Made by a program: the position numbers and the translations under genes. Below the pieces are notes generated by a model, which was given only the letters and a program-made list of their open reading frames with translations, had not been told where the DNA came from and searched no databases. Of a DNA stretch of 64,000 nt, positions 16,966 to 26,726 are shown one piece after another (the first letter of the stretch is position 1; every line of letters begins with the position of its first letter). This DNA comes from Planctomycetota bacterium (lineage in GTDB: Bacteria > Planctomycetota > MHYJ01 > WSZJ01 > JACPWG01). The stretch lies in NCBI GenBank assembly GCA_016197205.1, contig JACPWG010000049.1, positions 44,332 to 108,331 of the forward strand. The letters run 5' to 3'.

Positions 16966-19900
16966 ATGCGTCCGCTGCTCGCCGCCGCCGCGCTTCTCCT
17001 TCTCGCGGCCTCGGCGCTCTGTGCCGAGGACGTCGTGGATCCCGCCCTCGTCGGCCGGTGGACGACGACGATCACGAACGAGCACGGCACTTGGAAGTGC
17101 ACGTGGAGCGTCCCCGCGGATGGGTCGTACACCACGACGTTCGAAGGGCCCGCAGTCCTCCCACCCGATCGCGGGACCTTCCGCGCCCACGCCGGCAAGT
17201 GGAGCAGCGTGAATGCCCTGGGCATTGCAGCCGAAGGCACCTATTCCTTCCCGGACCAGGCCTCCGTGACGCTCACCGGCCCCGGCTGGACCGTCACCTG
17301 GAATCGGGCCGCGTCCGGGACACCGGCTCCTTCCCCCGCCCCCTCCCCTGCGCCCACCCCGGCTCCCGCCGCACCAGCACCCACCCCCGCACCGAGACCC
17401 TCTCCGGCGCCTTCGCCCACTCCCGCCCCCGCCTCACCGCCCGCCGCCCCCGTGCCGCCCGCGGCCGCCCCGAAAGAGGCCCCGACGAGCCGGGACGCGG
17501 ATGCCATCGTCCCCGCCGCGGGCGCGGGCCGGGTCGTCCCCGATCGGCTCGCCGAGCCCGCGGGCCTCCCGAAGGGCCGGCTGGAGTTCCTCACCGGCCT
17601 CGAAAAACTCGGGCAAGGCGCCTTCGCCGCCGCGGCCGCGGACTTCGAGCGCGCCATCGCGACCGACGAAGAAAATAGCGACTTCTTCGGCGCCCACGGC
17701 GCCGCGCTCGCCCTCGCGGAGAAGCCCCAGGACGCCATGCGCAGCCTCGACCGCGCCCTCCGCCTCAACCCGAGAAATCTCATGGCGAGCCGCATGATGC
17801 GCTTCGCCTACCTGTTGCTCGGCGACCAGATCACGGCCGCGAAATTCTACGGGCACGGCTCCTCCGACGATATCGATCGCTTGATCACCGACGTCGGGGT
17901 CGGCTACGGGCGTCTCGCGCATGTCGGCCAGGCCGGCGGCCGGTACGACGCGGAGAGCCGGCAGCGCGGCGAGGATGCGAGGCGGAGCTTCCCCACGCTC
18001 GGGGCGACCTTCGCCGCCGCGTATCAGAGCGGGGACAAGGCCTCCGTGCAGGCCCAGTTCGCCCTCGGCGTCGCCGCCTTCCGAAAAAAAGACTTCGCAC
18101 GAGCGCTGCCGCAATTTCGCCGCGTTCTCGACAACGCCCCCTTCGACTGGACCTCGCAGTTCTACTACGCCTGGTGCTCGATGGAAACCGGCAACGGCGA
18201 GCTGGCCCGGTCTCTCTTCACGTACGTGTTGTCGTACCAGCCGGCCCTGCCCGACGCCTACGCGGGACGCGCGCTGTGCGCCGCCCGTCAAGGGGACGGC
18301 GAGCGCGCGAAGCGGGACCTCCGGCTCCTGGCCGAGCTGGACCCGGAGCGCGCGAAGGCGACGGAGCCGCAAGTGCAGGCGGCGCTCGCCCAGGCGGCCG
18401 GCGGGGCTCCCGGCGAGCCGAAGGCCCTCGCGGACCGGCTTCGCGCGGCCGCGGAGAAGGAGGATTTCGAAGGCCTCGTGCGGATCGCGGTCGACTTGCG
18501 TCGCACGCTTTCCGGTCGGCGCCTGCGCTACGACGAGCAGTACCAGGAAGGGCTACGAACGGCGGCCTACGCGTGGCGTCGCGAGCCGAAGAATCCCGAC
18601 CGCCTCGTGGACGTCGCGGACCACATGCACGCGAACCGGGACGTGCCGGGGCTGCAGGTCAGCGGCCCCAACGGCCCCGTTCACCGTTTTCGTTTCCTGC
18701 CCCCGGCCCTCAAGGACCAGGAGGCGACACTGGGAAAAGCCCTTTGCGACCAGGCGCTCGCGGTCGAGCCGCGGTGCGCGCGTGCGATGGTCCGGAAGGC
18801 GGCGATCCTCTTGGACTACACCACCCTGCCCGACTGGAAGCGGATCTCGCATCCGTATGGCAACACGCCGGACAGCGAGGCCTTTCCGATGGGGATGTTC
18901 GGCTTCGACCGGCTGCGCGAGGTCGAGCAGCTCTGCGCGCGAGCCGTGGAGCTCCGGCCGCAGCTTGCCGAGGCGTACGATCTCCTGTCGGACGCGTGCC
19001 GCGACTTCGCCGCGCTCCAGCGCCATCAGGCCTACTGCCTGCGCAACCCGGTGAAGTGGACCAAGTACGTCGACCAGAACGAGAATTTCCTGCGGTGGGA
19101 ATGGGGCCGGCGCGAGCCGACGGCCGCCGAGGTCGCCCAGGCCGAGCAGCTCGAGCGGCAGGCGGCGGCCAACGAAGCGCGGCGCCAGGCCTGCTTCGAC
19201 AAGATGGTCGAGCACTCGCGCGGGACTCCCCGGGAGTCCTACTACGCGGCGCTGGCGACCCATTTACGGGGCGACGACGCGACCGCGCGGACGATCATGG
19301 AGCAGGGCGTGCAGGCGCGACCGAACGATCCCTTCCTGCGGCGCAACTTGGCGAGCACCTATTCGAACCTCGGCTTGGAGTCCGAGTACATCGAGGAGTA
19401 CGACCGCTACGTCTCGCTGCTGGAGACCACCGGCGAGGTGTGGCTGAAAGTGGCCTGGGAAAAGATCCAGCGAAACGCGTGGAAGGCCGCGGCGACCGCG
19501 CTGGATCGTGCCGCCGAGGAGGACCCCGCGGACCCGCGCGTCGCGGCCTATCGGGGCGCGCTCGCCGAGGGGCAGGAGCAATGGAAAGAGGCGTGGCCGT
19601 GGTATCGCGTCGCGCTGGCACAGGAGGAGGCCCGTGCGCGGCTGGGTGGGACGAGCTACCTCGAGGCCGTGCCGAAAGGGCCGGATTTCCGCACTCCGGA
19701 CGACTTCGGCCTGTCCTGGGCGCTCCGCCTGAAGTACGCCCGCATCCTTTTTTTTCAGGACCCGGCCCTCGCGGCGACGCTCTACCTCCAGACCGTCGCG
19801 AACGAGTCGCGGCTGAGCGAGTGGCAGTTCTCGGACCCGGCGGGGACGGCGATGATGCCCGACCCAAGGCAGGACGCGAGTCAGAGCCCGGGCGCGCCCA

Positions 19901-20613
19901 TGACCGCGACGATTCTTTTGGAGACCCGTCGTCTGGCGGGGCAGTCGCTGGTCCGCGCGGGCAAACCGCAGGAGGGCCTGCGGCACCTCGCCGCCGCGGA
20001 GGACTACGAGAAGCGGTTGCCGGGGGGCGGGACGGCGTACTTGACCGTCGGCATCGGGGCGCAGTACATGCCCTATGCGGGTGACTCGGCGTGGATGTGG
20101 AGCCGGCTCGCGGCGGCGGAGGCGTTGATCGCGGCCGGGAACATGGACGCCGCGCGCGCGCAGCTCGACCCCGTGCGGCAGGTGGTGCATGGCCGGCGGA
20201 GCGACCCGACCGACCCGGCCGAGGCCCAGTACAACAAGCTCGCCCCGAGCGTGGGTCTGCCGCTCACGAGGTCCGCGGCGCAGACCGCCAAGCCGAGCGA
20301 CCCGGGCAAGGTCGAGCCCGCGGTCCTCGGGAAGTGGAAGGGGTATGTCCCGAACCCTCCCGGCGGAAAGCAGCGAGGCAACGGCGCGTGGCTCACCTAC
20401 CAGTTCTACCCGAGCGGGCAGTACAGCCTCGAGATCAACCCGATCCCCGGCACGCAGACCTCGGTCGTCTCCGGCACGTTCGAAGCGGCCGGGGGCCGGA
20501 TCCGGCTCACGAACGCCGCGGGGAAGTCGGAGGACGGGACTTACCAGACGCAGGGGACGCGGTTCCTCACGCTGAACTTCCCGAGCGGGCAGCTCAAGCT
20601 GGATCGGCAGTGA
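16966..20613 (+). CDS. Large secreted TPR protein with terminal beta domains
   Basis: A 1215-residue product. ATG 16966 has AAGGAG at 16954-16959. Residues 1-20 are a signal peptide with cleavage near Leu-Cys-Ala. Residues 25-105 are a beta domain of lipocalin type (VGRWTTTITNEHGTWKCTW). A Pro/Ala linker (about 108-175) separates it from long helical repeats: TPR units are visible at LEFLTGLEKLGQGAFAAAAA and MRSLDRALRLNPRN, and again after residue 790. The last 110 residues are another beta domain (GKWKGYVPNPPGG...FYPSGQYSLE) resembling the first. It is probably periplasmic or surface-located and bound to protein partners. Length and domain order match no named family I know. Confidence 0.75.
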   Translation: MRPLLAAAALLLLAASALCAEDVVDPALVGRWTTTITNEHGTWKCTWSVPADGSYTTTFEGPAVLPPDRGTFRAHAGKWSSVNALGIAAEGTYSFPDQASVTLTGPGWTVTWNRAASGTPAPSPAPSPAPTPAPAAPAPTPAPRPSPAPSPTPAPASPPAAPVPPAAAPKEAPTSRDADAIVPAAGAGRVVPDRLAEPAGLPKGRLEFLTGLEKLGQGAFAAAAADFERAIATDEENSDFFGAHGAALALAEKPQDAMRSLDRALRLNPRNLMASRMMRFAYLLLGDQITAAKFYGHGSSDDIDRLITDVGVGYGRLAHVGQAGGRYDAESRQRGEDARRSFPTLGATFAAAYQSGDKASVQAQFALGVAAFRKKDFARALPQFRRVLDNAPFDWTSQFYYAWCSMETGNGELARSLFTYVLSYQPALPDAYAGRALCAARQGDGERAKRDLRLLAELDPERAKATEPQVQAALAQAAGGAPGEPKALADRLRAAAEKEDFEGLVRIAVDLRRTLSGRRLRYDEQYQEGLRTAAYAWRREPKNPDRLVDVADHMHANRDVPGLQVSGPNGPVHRFRFLPPALKDQEATLGKALCDQALAVEPRCARAMVRKAAILLDYTTLPDWKRISHPYGNTPDSEAFPMGMFGFDRLREVEQLCARAVELRPQLAEAYDLLSDACRDFAALQRHQAYCLRNPVKWTKYVDQNENFLRWEWGRREPTAAEVAQAEQLERQAAANEARRQACFDKMVEHSRGTPRESYYAALATHLRGDDATARTIMEQGVQARPNDPFLRRNLASTYSNLGLESEYIEEYDRYVSLLETTGEVWLKVAWEKIQRNAWKAAATALDRAAEEDPADPRVAAYRGALAEGQEQWKEAWPWYRVALAQEEARARLGGTSYLEAVPKGPDFRTPDDFGLSWALRLKYARILFFQDPALAATLYLQTVANESRLSEWQFSDPAGTAMMPDPRQDASQSPGAPMTATILLETRRLAGQSLVRAGKPQEGLRHLAAAEDYEKRLPGGGTAYLTVGIGAQYMPYAGDSAWMWSRLAAAEALIAAGNMDAARAQLDPVRQVVHGRRSDPTDPAEAQYNKLAPSVGLPLTRSAAQTAKPSDPGKVEPAVLGKWKGYVPNPPGGKQRGNGAWLTYQFYPSGQYSLEINPIPGTQTSVVSGTFEAAGGRIRLTNAAGKSEDGTYQTQGTRFLTLNFPSGQLKLDRQ

Positions 20614-20792
20614 GGGGCGGGGGAGGGGGGGCGGGCGCATTGGTGGAGCGGCGCACGTCGACGATCGCCGGGACGGGCGGTGCGTCGGGAGAAGGGCCCG
20701 AAGCTTGAGCCCGTCCTGAGCGTGCGCTCGCTTGAGGCGCCGGCGACGCATCCGAGCCGAAGCCGCGGCAACAGGCATCACGGGTGTTCCAC

Positions 20793-20821
20793 TTGATGCC
20801 GCAAGAGGGCTGTGCTACGAT
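20793..20821 (+). promoter_or_regulatory. Promoter of the Phd/ParE operon
   Basis: TTGATG at 20793-20798 and TACGAT at 20816-20821 are 17 bp apart. The antitoxin ATG at 20850 follows with AGGAGG between. Antitoxins of this type usually repress their own promoter. Confidence 0.6.
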
Positions 20822-20849
20822 GTGGGGAACCCTTCCAGGAGGAACACCG

Positions 20850-21104
20850 ATGCCCAGCATTCGGCCGGTTTCGGACTTGCGCACGAGGTCCCCTGAGATT
20901 GCCCGGCTCTGCCGGGAATCAGGGGAACCGGTCTTTCTCACCCGGCGAGGGCAGGGGGAACTGGTCGTCATGAGCCTCGCCGCGTACGAGCGTGATCGCG
21001 CAAGGCTCGAGCTCTACCGACTTCTGGACGAAGTCGAAGAGGACGTGCGGCGCGGGGACCGCGGCGTTTCGATCGCAACCGCACGCAGACGACTGGCGAA
21101 GTGA
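20850..21104 (+). CDS. Phd/YefM-type antitoxin
   Basis: An 84-residue product. AGGAGG ends at 20842 and ATG 20850 gives the typical start, IRPVSDLRTRSPEIARLCRE, then EPVFLTRRGQGELVVMSLAAYE. This is the Phd/YefM N-terminal DNA-binding fold. The C-terminal tail (LYRLLDEVEEDVRRGDRGVS) is the acidic toxin-neutralising segment. Its stop overlaps the toxin start by four bases (GTGA), as is usual in type II toxin-antitoxin pairs. It probably represses its own promoter alone and together with the toxin. Confidence 0.9.
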   Translation: MPSIRPVSDLRTRSPEIARLCRESGEPVFLTRRGQGELVVMSLAAYERDRARLELYRLLDEVEEDVRRGDRGVSIATARRRLAK

Positions 21105-21400
21105 AGTACCATGTACGCATCCTCCGGCGGGCGCTCGCCGATCTCCGAGAGATCAAGAACTACATCGCACGGGACGCACCGGAGACTGCCCAGGATTTTG
21201 TCGACGAACTCTTCGAGACGATCTCCGGACTGGCGCATTTCCCAAACCGAGGTTCAACACCTAGGGATTCCCGCCTGCGAAAACTCGGCTTCCGGTTTCT
21301 GGTGCAGCACCCCTACCTGATCTTCTTCAAAGTCCGGGGAGCCAGTGTACGCGTCTATCGCGTACTGCACGGGAGCCGCGGCTACGTTGACCTCCTGTAG
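21101..21400 (+). CDS. RelE/ParE-family toxin
   Basis: A 99-residue product starting at GTG 21101. The ParE/RelE pattern is complete: RILRRALADLREIKNYIARD at the N-terminus, then ISGLAHFPNRGSTPRDSRL, GFRFLVQHPYLIFFKV and RVYRVLHGSRGYVDLL at the end. The family blocks growth either by cutting mRNA at the ribosome (RelE) or by poisoning gyrase (ParE). The HGSR ending resembles ParE/RelE hybrids, so I do not choose between them. It is translationally coupled to the antitoxin before it. Confidence 0.9.
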   Translation: MKYHVRILRRALADLREIKNYIARDAPETAQDFVDELFETISGLAHFPNRGSTPRDSRLRKLGFRFLVQHPYLIFFKVRGASVRVYRVLHGSRGYVDLL

Positions 21401-21472
21401 TTCCAGGGGGACGGCCGAAAGTTGCCGTGTGAAGCGTGTGTGACCGGTTTGCCCCGCTCCTCGTCGTCGCGT

Positions 21473-21784
21473 TCACGGCGCGTCTTCGGTGCGTTCCCGA
21501 TCGAGTGCCTGCTGAAGCAAAAGCTCCAAGGCCCGCCGCAGGTGACGGTTCGCCTGGAAGAGCTTCCACCAGACGTATCCGAGGAACACCGCTCCCGCGA
21601 GGCCGACCGCGGCGGCGATCGGCGCGCTCGCCGTACTGTCCGCGACCCCGGCGGTGGAGACGGCCAAGACCCCGATGAAGCTTGCGCCGCTGAGCCACGG
21701 CGACCGGCGGCAGCGCGCGAGCTGGCTCTGCAAATTCGAGGACTGCGGCTGCGCCGGAGCCGGCGCGGCGAGACCGTTCGGCAT
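21473..21784 (-). CDS. Small membrane protein
   Basis: A 103-residue product from ATG 21784 on the minus strand. A polar N-terminus of about 27 residues precedes two hydrophobic spans (about 30-49 and 55-74), joined by a short loop, and an amphipathic C-terminal helix (WWKLFQANRHLRRALELLLQ). It is the last gene of a minus-strand run with the RNase H-like protein upstream, separated by 23 bp, and is convergent with the toxin gene. No family recognised. Confidence 0.6.
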   Translation of the reverse strand: MPNGLAAPAPAQPQSSNLQSQLARCRRSPWLSGASFIGVLAVSTAGVADSTASAPIAAAVGLAGAVFLGYVWWKLFQANRHLRRALELLLQQALDRERTEDAP

Positions 21785-21807
21785 CGGAATTCCCTCGATA
21801 GGCGGGA

Positions 21808-22476
21808 CTACCTGCCCTGTCCTTTACCCCGATTGCTCCCCGCCTGCCTTGCCGCGGCGGTCAGACCGATCCAGGCCACGAGCGCGGCGTCACGCTGGTC
21901 CCTCGCCCACGGTGGCCCGAGGCCGCGCCCGAGAGCGGCGAGCTTCGCTTCGAGCTCAGTAGGGGCCACTCCGAGCGCCCGCGCCCCGCACGCCGACAAC
22001 TCGCGCGAGGGGACGCCCGTCACCGGGAGGCCGGCGGTCTCGCAGGCGCGAACCACGGCCGACCGGAAGAGTTCCCCCTCGGCCGCGTGCAAGAGGAGGT
22101 GCGAGCGGAGGATCGCGTCGAGCGGCGGCAGCGAGGTCGCATTGCCGAGCGCGACCCCGCCTGCGACGACGCGGAGGTCCCGCTCAAGTTCATGAAGGAC
22201 CGCCTTCACGGCCTCGAGCGCCCTCCGGTTCACGGCCTGGGTGGCCTTCTCGACGAGGCGCCTCGATGCGCTCCATGGCAGCCCCGCGGCCGCGTGGTAC
22301 ACCTGGACGGCGTCCGGATTGGCCGCGTCGCCAAGCTCGATCCTGCGGCGGTCGACCAACCGAGGCGCGTGCGCCGGGCCGGCGAGGATTGCGACGGTGG
22401 CCCACCCGGTGTGGACGGAAAAACCGAGGGCGGCGTGATCGGATCGCGGAAGGGGCAGTCTCGCACGCCTCCGCAC
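21808..22476 (-). CDS. Conserved hypothetical protein, possible RNase H-like fold
   Basis: About 222 residues from GTG 22476; a longer start at 22542 would overlap the upstream gene by 34 bp and add a weak segment. The visible pattern is a beta-strand with LGFSVHTGWATVAILAG at the N-terminus, then PRLVDRRRIELGD, then SLPPLDAILRSHLLLHAAEG, then ACETAGLPVTGVPSREL and a final PWARDQRDAALVAWIGL. I have the impression of a widespread uncharacterised family with an RNase H-like or sugar-kinase-like core, but I cannot name a reaction. It lies at the 3' end of the helicase/exonuclease locus. Confidence 0.55.
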   Translation of the reverse strand: MRRRARLPLPRSDHAALGFSVHTGWATVAILAGPAHAPRLVDRRRIELGDAANPDAVQVYHAAAGLPWSASRRLVEKATQAVNRRALEAVKAVLHELERDLRVVAGGVALGNATSLPPLDAILRSHLLLHAAEGELFRSAVVRACETAGLPVTGVPSRELSACGARALGVAPTELEAKLAALGRGLGPPWARDQRDAALVAWIGLTAAARQAGSNRGKGQGR

Positions 22477-22508
22477 GGCGCCGGGGCCGGCGCCGGGGCT
22501 GGCAATGA

Positions 22509-24803
22509 CTACCCGATGACGATGTCCGTCACGTGCTTGCACCTGAAGTCCTCAGCGATGTGACGCAGAAGGTCCTCCTTGCACGTTTGCAGCCACTCTG
22601 AGCTGTTGCCGCTATGCAAGTCGACTTCCCAAATCGCGTAGTTCCGGCCATTTCGCCGCTCGCTGATTCGGACTTCGCAGACCGCGCCACAGTGGTACCA
22701 GAAATTCACGAGACGGCGAAATGCTCGCTTGGGATCCTCGTCACCATTTCTCGACTCGAATTGCGGAGGTTTCGGACCCGCTAACGGGGTTGCCTGGCGC
22801 AGGAAGTCGATGCTGTTCTTGCGCTTGTACTTCCCATTGCAGACGCTGCAGAGCGTCTGGAGATTCTGCTCGATGCTCAGTCCCCCTTGGTTCTCGGACC
22901 GCATGTGGTCCGCGTTGAGTTTGACGCCCTTCCCTTGAGCACCGCATGCCTGACAGGTGTGGTCGTCGCGAGCGAAGATTTTTTTGCGCAGCTCGGGCGG
23001 GATCTCGATCGCCGGAGCGGAAACTTTAGCCCGCCCGCGCGGAGAGGGCACGGAGGCAACCGGCCCGAGCACCAGCCGTCGAAGCGAGGCCTGAAAAGCC
23101 TCCAGGAACCGCGGAAAGTTGTTCTTGTAGAAGACCGGCCAGAGGCTGCCCGACGTATGAAAGAGCTTGTGCAGCCGGTCCCGCTGCTGGTCGATGGCCA
23201 GCTCGCTCATCTCCTGCGCGAGCGCATCCATGTCGTGTTTGTCACGGTCGTCAAGCGGATAGAAGATGGGCAGGCTCCCCGTGGCGCCCATGTGCCGCGC
23301 GAGGCTGGCGAGGTTCCGACCGAGGTCGCCCCCGAGCTCGATCTCCTCACCGCGGAAGAAGCGCTCTCGCCACACCGCGACTTGGGCGTCCAGCCAATCC
23401 TGAGCCAGCTTCTCCCTTCCCCACTCGGGGGACAACTTCGGGAAGACCTCCTTCAGAAACCGGTCGTACTCCGGCTTCGCGCGTTCGTACACCATCACGA
23501 ATTCGCGGACCAGCTCCATCGCCTCCTTCCCCTCGTCGTCTACGGTCGCTTCGGAGAATTCCGCGAAGTACCAGCCGACGGGGACGTGGCACAGGAACGG
23601 CTGCACTTCGTCCCCCTCCGTGGCTGGAAAGCTGTTCGCGAGAGCCTCGATCAGGCGAATGGATACGTACTGGAGCGGCAGGTAGCCGCGGACGATGCGC
23701 GCATCCTCGACCGTGTCTCCACGGTTGTCCGGCCTCGCCCACACGTCGACGAGAAGGCCCTTCCAGTTGTCGACGAAAAGGACGATGTTCGCCTCGTGCT
23801 TGGCCTTGCCGCCCCCGGCCCTCTTCCCGCGAAGGGCGCGACCGATCATTTGCGTGAGGAGAATCGAGCTTGTCGTCTGCCGGGTGACGAAGACCGTGCG
23901 CGTATCAGGCACGTCCGTGCCTTCCGTGAGCATGCGGACGTTCACGAGCACTTCGAGCTCGTTGTCCTTGAACGCCCGGATGTTATTGGCGTTTTCGATC
24001 GTCATGGTGCTGCGCACTCCGGGCTCGGCCGCGTCGACGTGAGAGAACACGGCCGCAGCCTTAACGTTCTGAGCCCTGAGTCTCCGCTCGATGTACACGC
24101 ACTGATCCCAGTGGTCGGCGAAGATGAGGGTCTTGCCGTAGCGAGCCCGATTGCCCACGTAGTGGCGCACGATGAAGTCGTTCCGCGCCGAGTTGTCCGC
24201 GATGCGCTTCACAATGTCGGCAGGAAGGTCCTTGTGCTCCTGCTGGAGACGCTGCCGGAGAGTGTTGTCTACCTCCAGGTCAAACCCTGTGGCCATTTCC
24301 TCAAACTTCGGCTTCGCCAGGATGTTCTGTGCGATGAGCTCCCCCTGTCGGGCGCGGTAAACCGGCTTCTCCCCGAAGATCTTGTACAGCCACCCACGTC
24401 GGGACTCGTCGGTATACGTAGGAGTCGCGGTGAGCCCAAGGAGCTGCATGTCACCGGTAAGCTGCTTGAGCTTCTGGAGGAGGGTCCTGCATCCGAAGGC
24501 GGGCGCGTGGTGGGCCTCGTCGAGGACGACGAAGAGGCCGTGGTCTGCGCTTGCGCGTACGAACTTCTCGATAGTGGACACCGACCGGTCACCACGGAGG
24601 TCGAGGGCTTCCGGGACCATGGCGCTGATCGCCGTCTGTGTCGTCAGGATCACGACCTCGTCGGCTGGGGAAATCGAACTGTGTCGTTCATGCGCTGGGT
24701 GGCTCGACACGACTCTCATGTTGAGGGTCGAGAGCGGCGGCGGGATGAAGGCTGAGTAGGAGTCGAACGCCTCCATGGCCTGATCGAGGAGATGAAAGGA
24801 GGA
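22509..24803 (-). pseudogene. SF2 helicase with C-terminal HNH nuclease, 5' part deleted
   Basis: About 765 residues remain of a DEAD/DEAH helicase. Motif II is intact (VVLDEAHHAP), as are motif III (LGLTATPTYT), motif V (MLTEGTDVP) and motif VI (LTQMIGRALRGKR). The C-terminus has an HNH nuclease (FARDDHTCQACGAQG, NADHMRSENQGG, LQTLCSVCNGK). Motif I, the Walker A loop that binds ATP, is missing: the sequence opens abruptly at HLLDQAMEAFDSYSAF. It is joined out of frame to the 5' part of an exonuclease gene at about 24800. An open frame from 24848 exists, but its first residues are exonuclease DNA read in the wrong frame. The domain set resembles restriction or anti-phage helicases. Confidence 0.75.
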
Positions 24804-24804
24804 C

Positions 24805-25095
24805 GGAGCGATCGAACGGCGCGTTGTGCGCGGCGATGAACCGGGCACCGCTCAGGAATGCCTCCATCTCCGGCCAGGCTTCGAGAAAGGTCGGCTGGTC
24901 CTCGACCTTGGCCCAGTCGATCCCGTGGACGTAGGTGAAGTCGAATCGCCGGAATGGTGGACGCAGAAGACGGTAGAATCGGCGGCGGACCCGCCCCCGC
25001 TCGACCCGCACCATGCCGACGGCGCAGGCGCTGTTCCGATAGACGTTCGCCGTTTCAAAGTCCAACGCCACAAACGTCCCGGCACACGTTCCCAT
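24805..25095 (-). pseudogene. DnaQ-like 3'-5' exonuclease, 3' part deleted
   Basis: From the start at 25095 the frame reads FVALDFETANVYRNSACAVG, which carries the ExoI motif (D-x-E), then FTYVHGIDWAKVEDQPTFLE and ARFIAAHNAPFDRS (ExoII). It then leaves the exonuclease pattern at about 24805, exactly where helicase sequence begins in another frame. The ExoIII motif and about half of the usual domain are absent, so it should be inactive. The family (COG0847-like) trims DNA ends. The single junction explains the truncation of both neighbours. Confidence 0.7.
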
Positions 25096-25154
25096 AACTC
25101 TGCCTCGGATGGCGGGAGCCTACACGACTCAAGACCCCGGGGTCCTCTCGACGC

Positions 25155-26246
25155 CTATTCGTCCATCCACTTCACGGTGGTCCGCAAGCCCCTCAATCGA
25201 TTCCACGGCAGGAGTCCCTCGTGCTGCAGTCTGCCGACCAGTATGCCGACGTCGATTTCCAGTCGTCGGGCGAACCGCCGAAGGCCCGCCTCCGTGAAGG
25301 GACTGAGGGTAAGGAGCCGGCGGTATTCCTGTGGCGGGATCAGGAGGTCCTGGGCAAACTGGTCCGCTTCCTTCTCCGCGTCCCCGCCGGCGTCCGCGCT
25401 CTCGTCGACATGGATCGACTTCTTGCCGTGGAGGAGGAGATGGCCCGCTTCGTGGAAGAAAGAGAACCAGAGCGTGTCCAGGGTCTTGTGTCGGAGACTG
25501 AGCTGGATCAGCCCCGTGCGAGGCGTGAGCCAGCGGGCCGCGCCGTTCGCGCGCATGCCGGGCAGCTCGGGGACCAGGACCACGGCGACGCCGGAGGGCG
25601 CGAGGAGCTCGGGCAGCTCGCGGTTGAAGACCCCAGGGCCTTGGCACGCGAGTCTCCGCGCCTGCCGCAACGTGTCGAGGAAGCGCCGGCGATCGAAGGG
25701 CCCGCAGCGGATGCGCCGCGCTTCGAGCTCCCCCCGGCGAAGCCATGCCTGCAGAGCCCCTGGGTCCGACTTGAAGGCTCGGGTGTGCCGTAGGGCGACT
25801 TGGGCGTCGATTTGAAGGCTGTTCCAGCTTTCCACGGAACCGACGCCGAAAAACCGAAGCACCGACCGGACGAGTTGCGCACCGCCCCGCGAAGAGGGGA
25901 TCCAACCGCGCTTGCTCATCTCCGTCACGGGAAACTGCCGCAGCCAATCCACCTGGCCCTCCAGGCTCGCGTCGCTCCGGCTGCGGACGAGGGACTCGCG
26001 ATAGTTTTGTTCCCGATGGGTCCAGAAACGGGCGGGCACGCCCAGCACCGACTCCAGCTCGAGGGCGGTCTCCGGTGTGATCGACGCCTTTCCCTTGACG
26101 ATTTCATTGACATGCTTCGTGGTCCGGCCCATTCGTCCGGCCAGCTCCGCCTGGGTCAGACCCAGGGCGTCCAAGGTCTCTTGGAGCGTCTCCCCTGGAC
26201 AGGAGACCGAGTCCGGGAAGTACTGGTTTTGTGGGTGCCTAGCCAT
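25155..26246 (-). CDS. higA: HigA-type antitoxin with XRE and metallopeptidase-like domains
   Basis: A 363-residue product. ATG 26246 is preceded on the minus strand by GGAGGAGG and gives the family start MARHPQNQYFPDSVSCPGET. A helix-turn-helix follows (LGLTQAELAGRMGRTTKHVN, KGKASITPETALELE). The C-terminal half holds an ImmA/IrrE-like (DUF955) zinc site, FFHEAGHLLLHGKK, followed by EKEADQFAQDLLIPP. It is longer than simple HigA antitoxins (about 100 residues) and belongs to the fused COG3093-type group. It probably binds its promoter and HigB. Its start overlaps the end of higB by eight bases. Confidence 0.88.
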   Translation of the reverse strand: MARHPQNQYFPDSVSCPGETLQETLDALGLTQAELAGRMGRTTKHVNEIVKGKASITPETALELESVLGVPARFWTHREQNYRESLVRSRSDASLEGQVDWLRQFPVTEMSKRGWIPSSRGGAQLVRSVLRFFGVGSVESWNSLQIDAQVALRHTRAFKSDPGALQAWLRRGELEARRIRCGPFDRRRFLDTLRQARRLACQGPGVFNRELPELLAPSGVAVVLVPELPGMRANGAARWLTPRTGLIQLSLRHKTLDTLWFSFFHEAGHLLLHGKKSIHVDESADAGGDAEKEADQFAQDLLIPPQEYRRLLTLSPFTEAGLRRFARRLEIDVGILVGRLQHEGLLPWNRLRGLRTTVKWMDE

Positions 26247-26577
26247 GGGTATCCTCCTCCCCCAGCATGCGGACTGCCGTGACTCCCTCCCAAAGGAGAC
26301 CGCCGTCCGGCTTCCGGGGTATTGGCTCGTTCGCCGGCTCAAGGAGCAGGCGAAGCGGGTGCTTGAGATCGACGGAGAGCTGTCCCTTCTTGTCTCCCAC
26401 CAATTCGTGGCACCGAGTCTGCGGAAGCGTGCCGAGATCCGCGAGCGTCTCCGCCGCGAAGATTTCATCGAGCCGACGGCGCAGGAGCTTCGCCGTCACG
26501 GGACCGTACCGCCGAACGGCACGGGCGTGCTCGTTGCACTCCTTGCACAACTTCGAAGAGACGAAAATGATCTCCAT
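26239..26577 (-). CDS. higB: HigB-type toxin
   Basis: A 112-residue product from ATG 26577. The conserved HigB core is present: RCHELVGDKKGQLSVDLKHP followed by LRLLLEP, with the closing TAVRMLGEEDTHG strand. HigB proteins are RelE-fold, ribosome-dependent mRNA interferases. The toxin-first order with the antitoxin downstream is the normal higBA arrangement. A strong promoter lies directly upstream at 26599-26627. The N-terminus (SSKLCKECNEHARAVRRYGP) is longer than in the plasmid-borne HigB but usual for the larger group. Confidence 0.85.
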   Translation of the reverse strand: MEIIFVSSKLCKECNEHARAVRRYGPVTAKLLRRRLDEIFAAETLADLGTLPQTRCHELVGDKKGQLSVDLKHPLRLLLEPANEPIPRKPDGGLLWEGVTAVRMLGEEDTHG

Positions 26578-26598
26578 GCCACCGCTCCTTCAGGACAT

Positions 26599-26627
26599 AC
26601 TATACACCAGTTTGGTTAATAAGTCAA
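26599..26627 (-). promoter_or_regulatory. higBA promoter with internal palindrome
   Basis: On the minus strand TTGACT (26627-26622) and TATAGT (26604-26599) are exactly 17 bp apart, the best promoter in the window. Inside the spacer ACCAGTTTGGT (26606-26616) forms a short palindrome with ACCA/TGGT half-sites, a plausible operator for the HigA helix-turn-helix. The surrounding DNA is markedly A/T-rich. Confidence 0.8.
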
Positions 26628-26726
26628 GGCCTCGTGCCGAACCGGAGCCGCGGCGTCCCGTTCCGCAGGACGCAGGCGTGCCCCGAGCCGGAGTCTCGTG
26701 TCCACTCTCGGCCACGGCGCTTTGAC

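Noticed and set aside
22887..24755. A 622-codon frame antisense to the helicase
   Set aside because: It is antisense to recognisable helicase motifs and has no family pattern of its own.
24508..24848. An intact helicase start at 24848
   Set aside because: The first residues are exonuclease DNA read out of frame, and Walker A is absent, so the open frame there is accidental.
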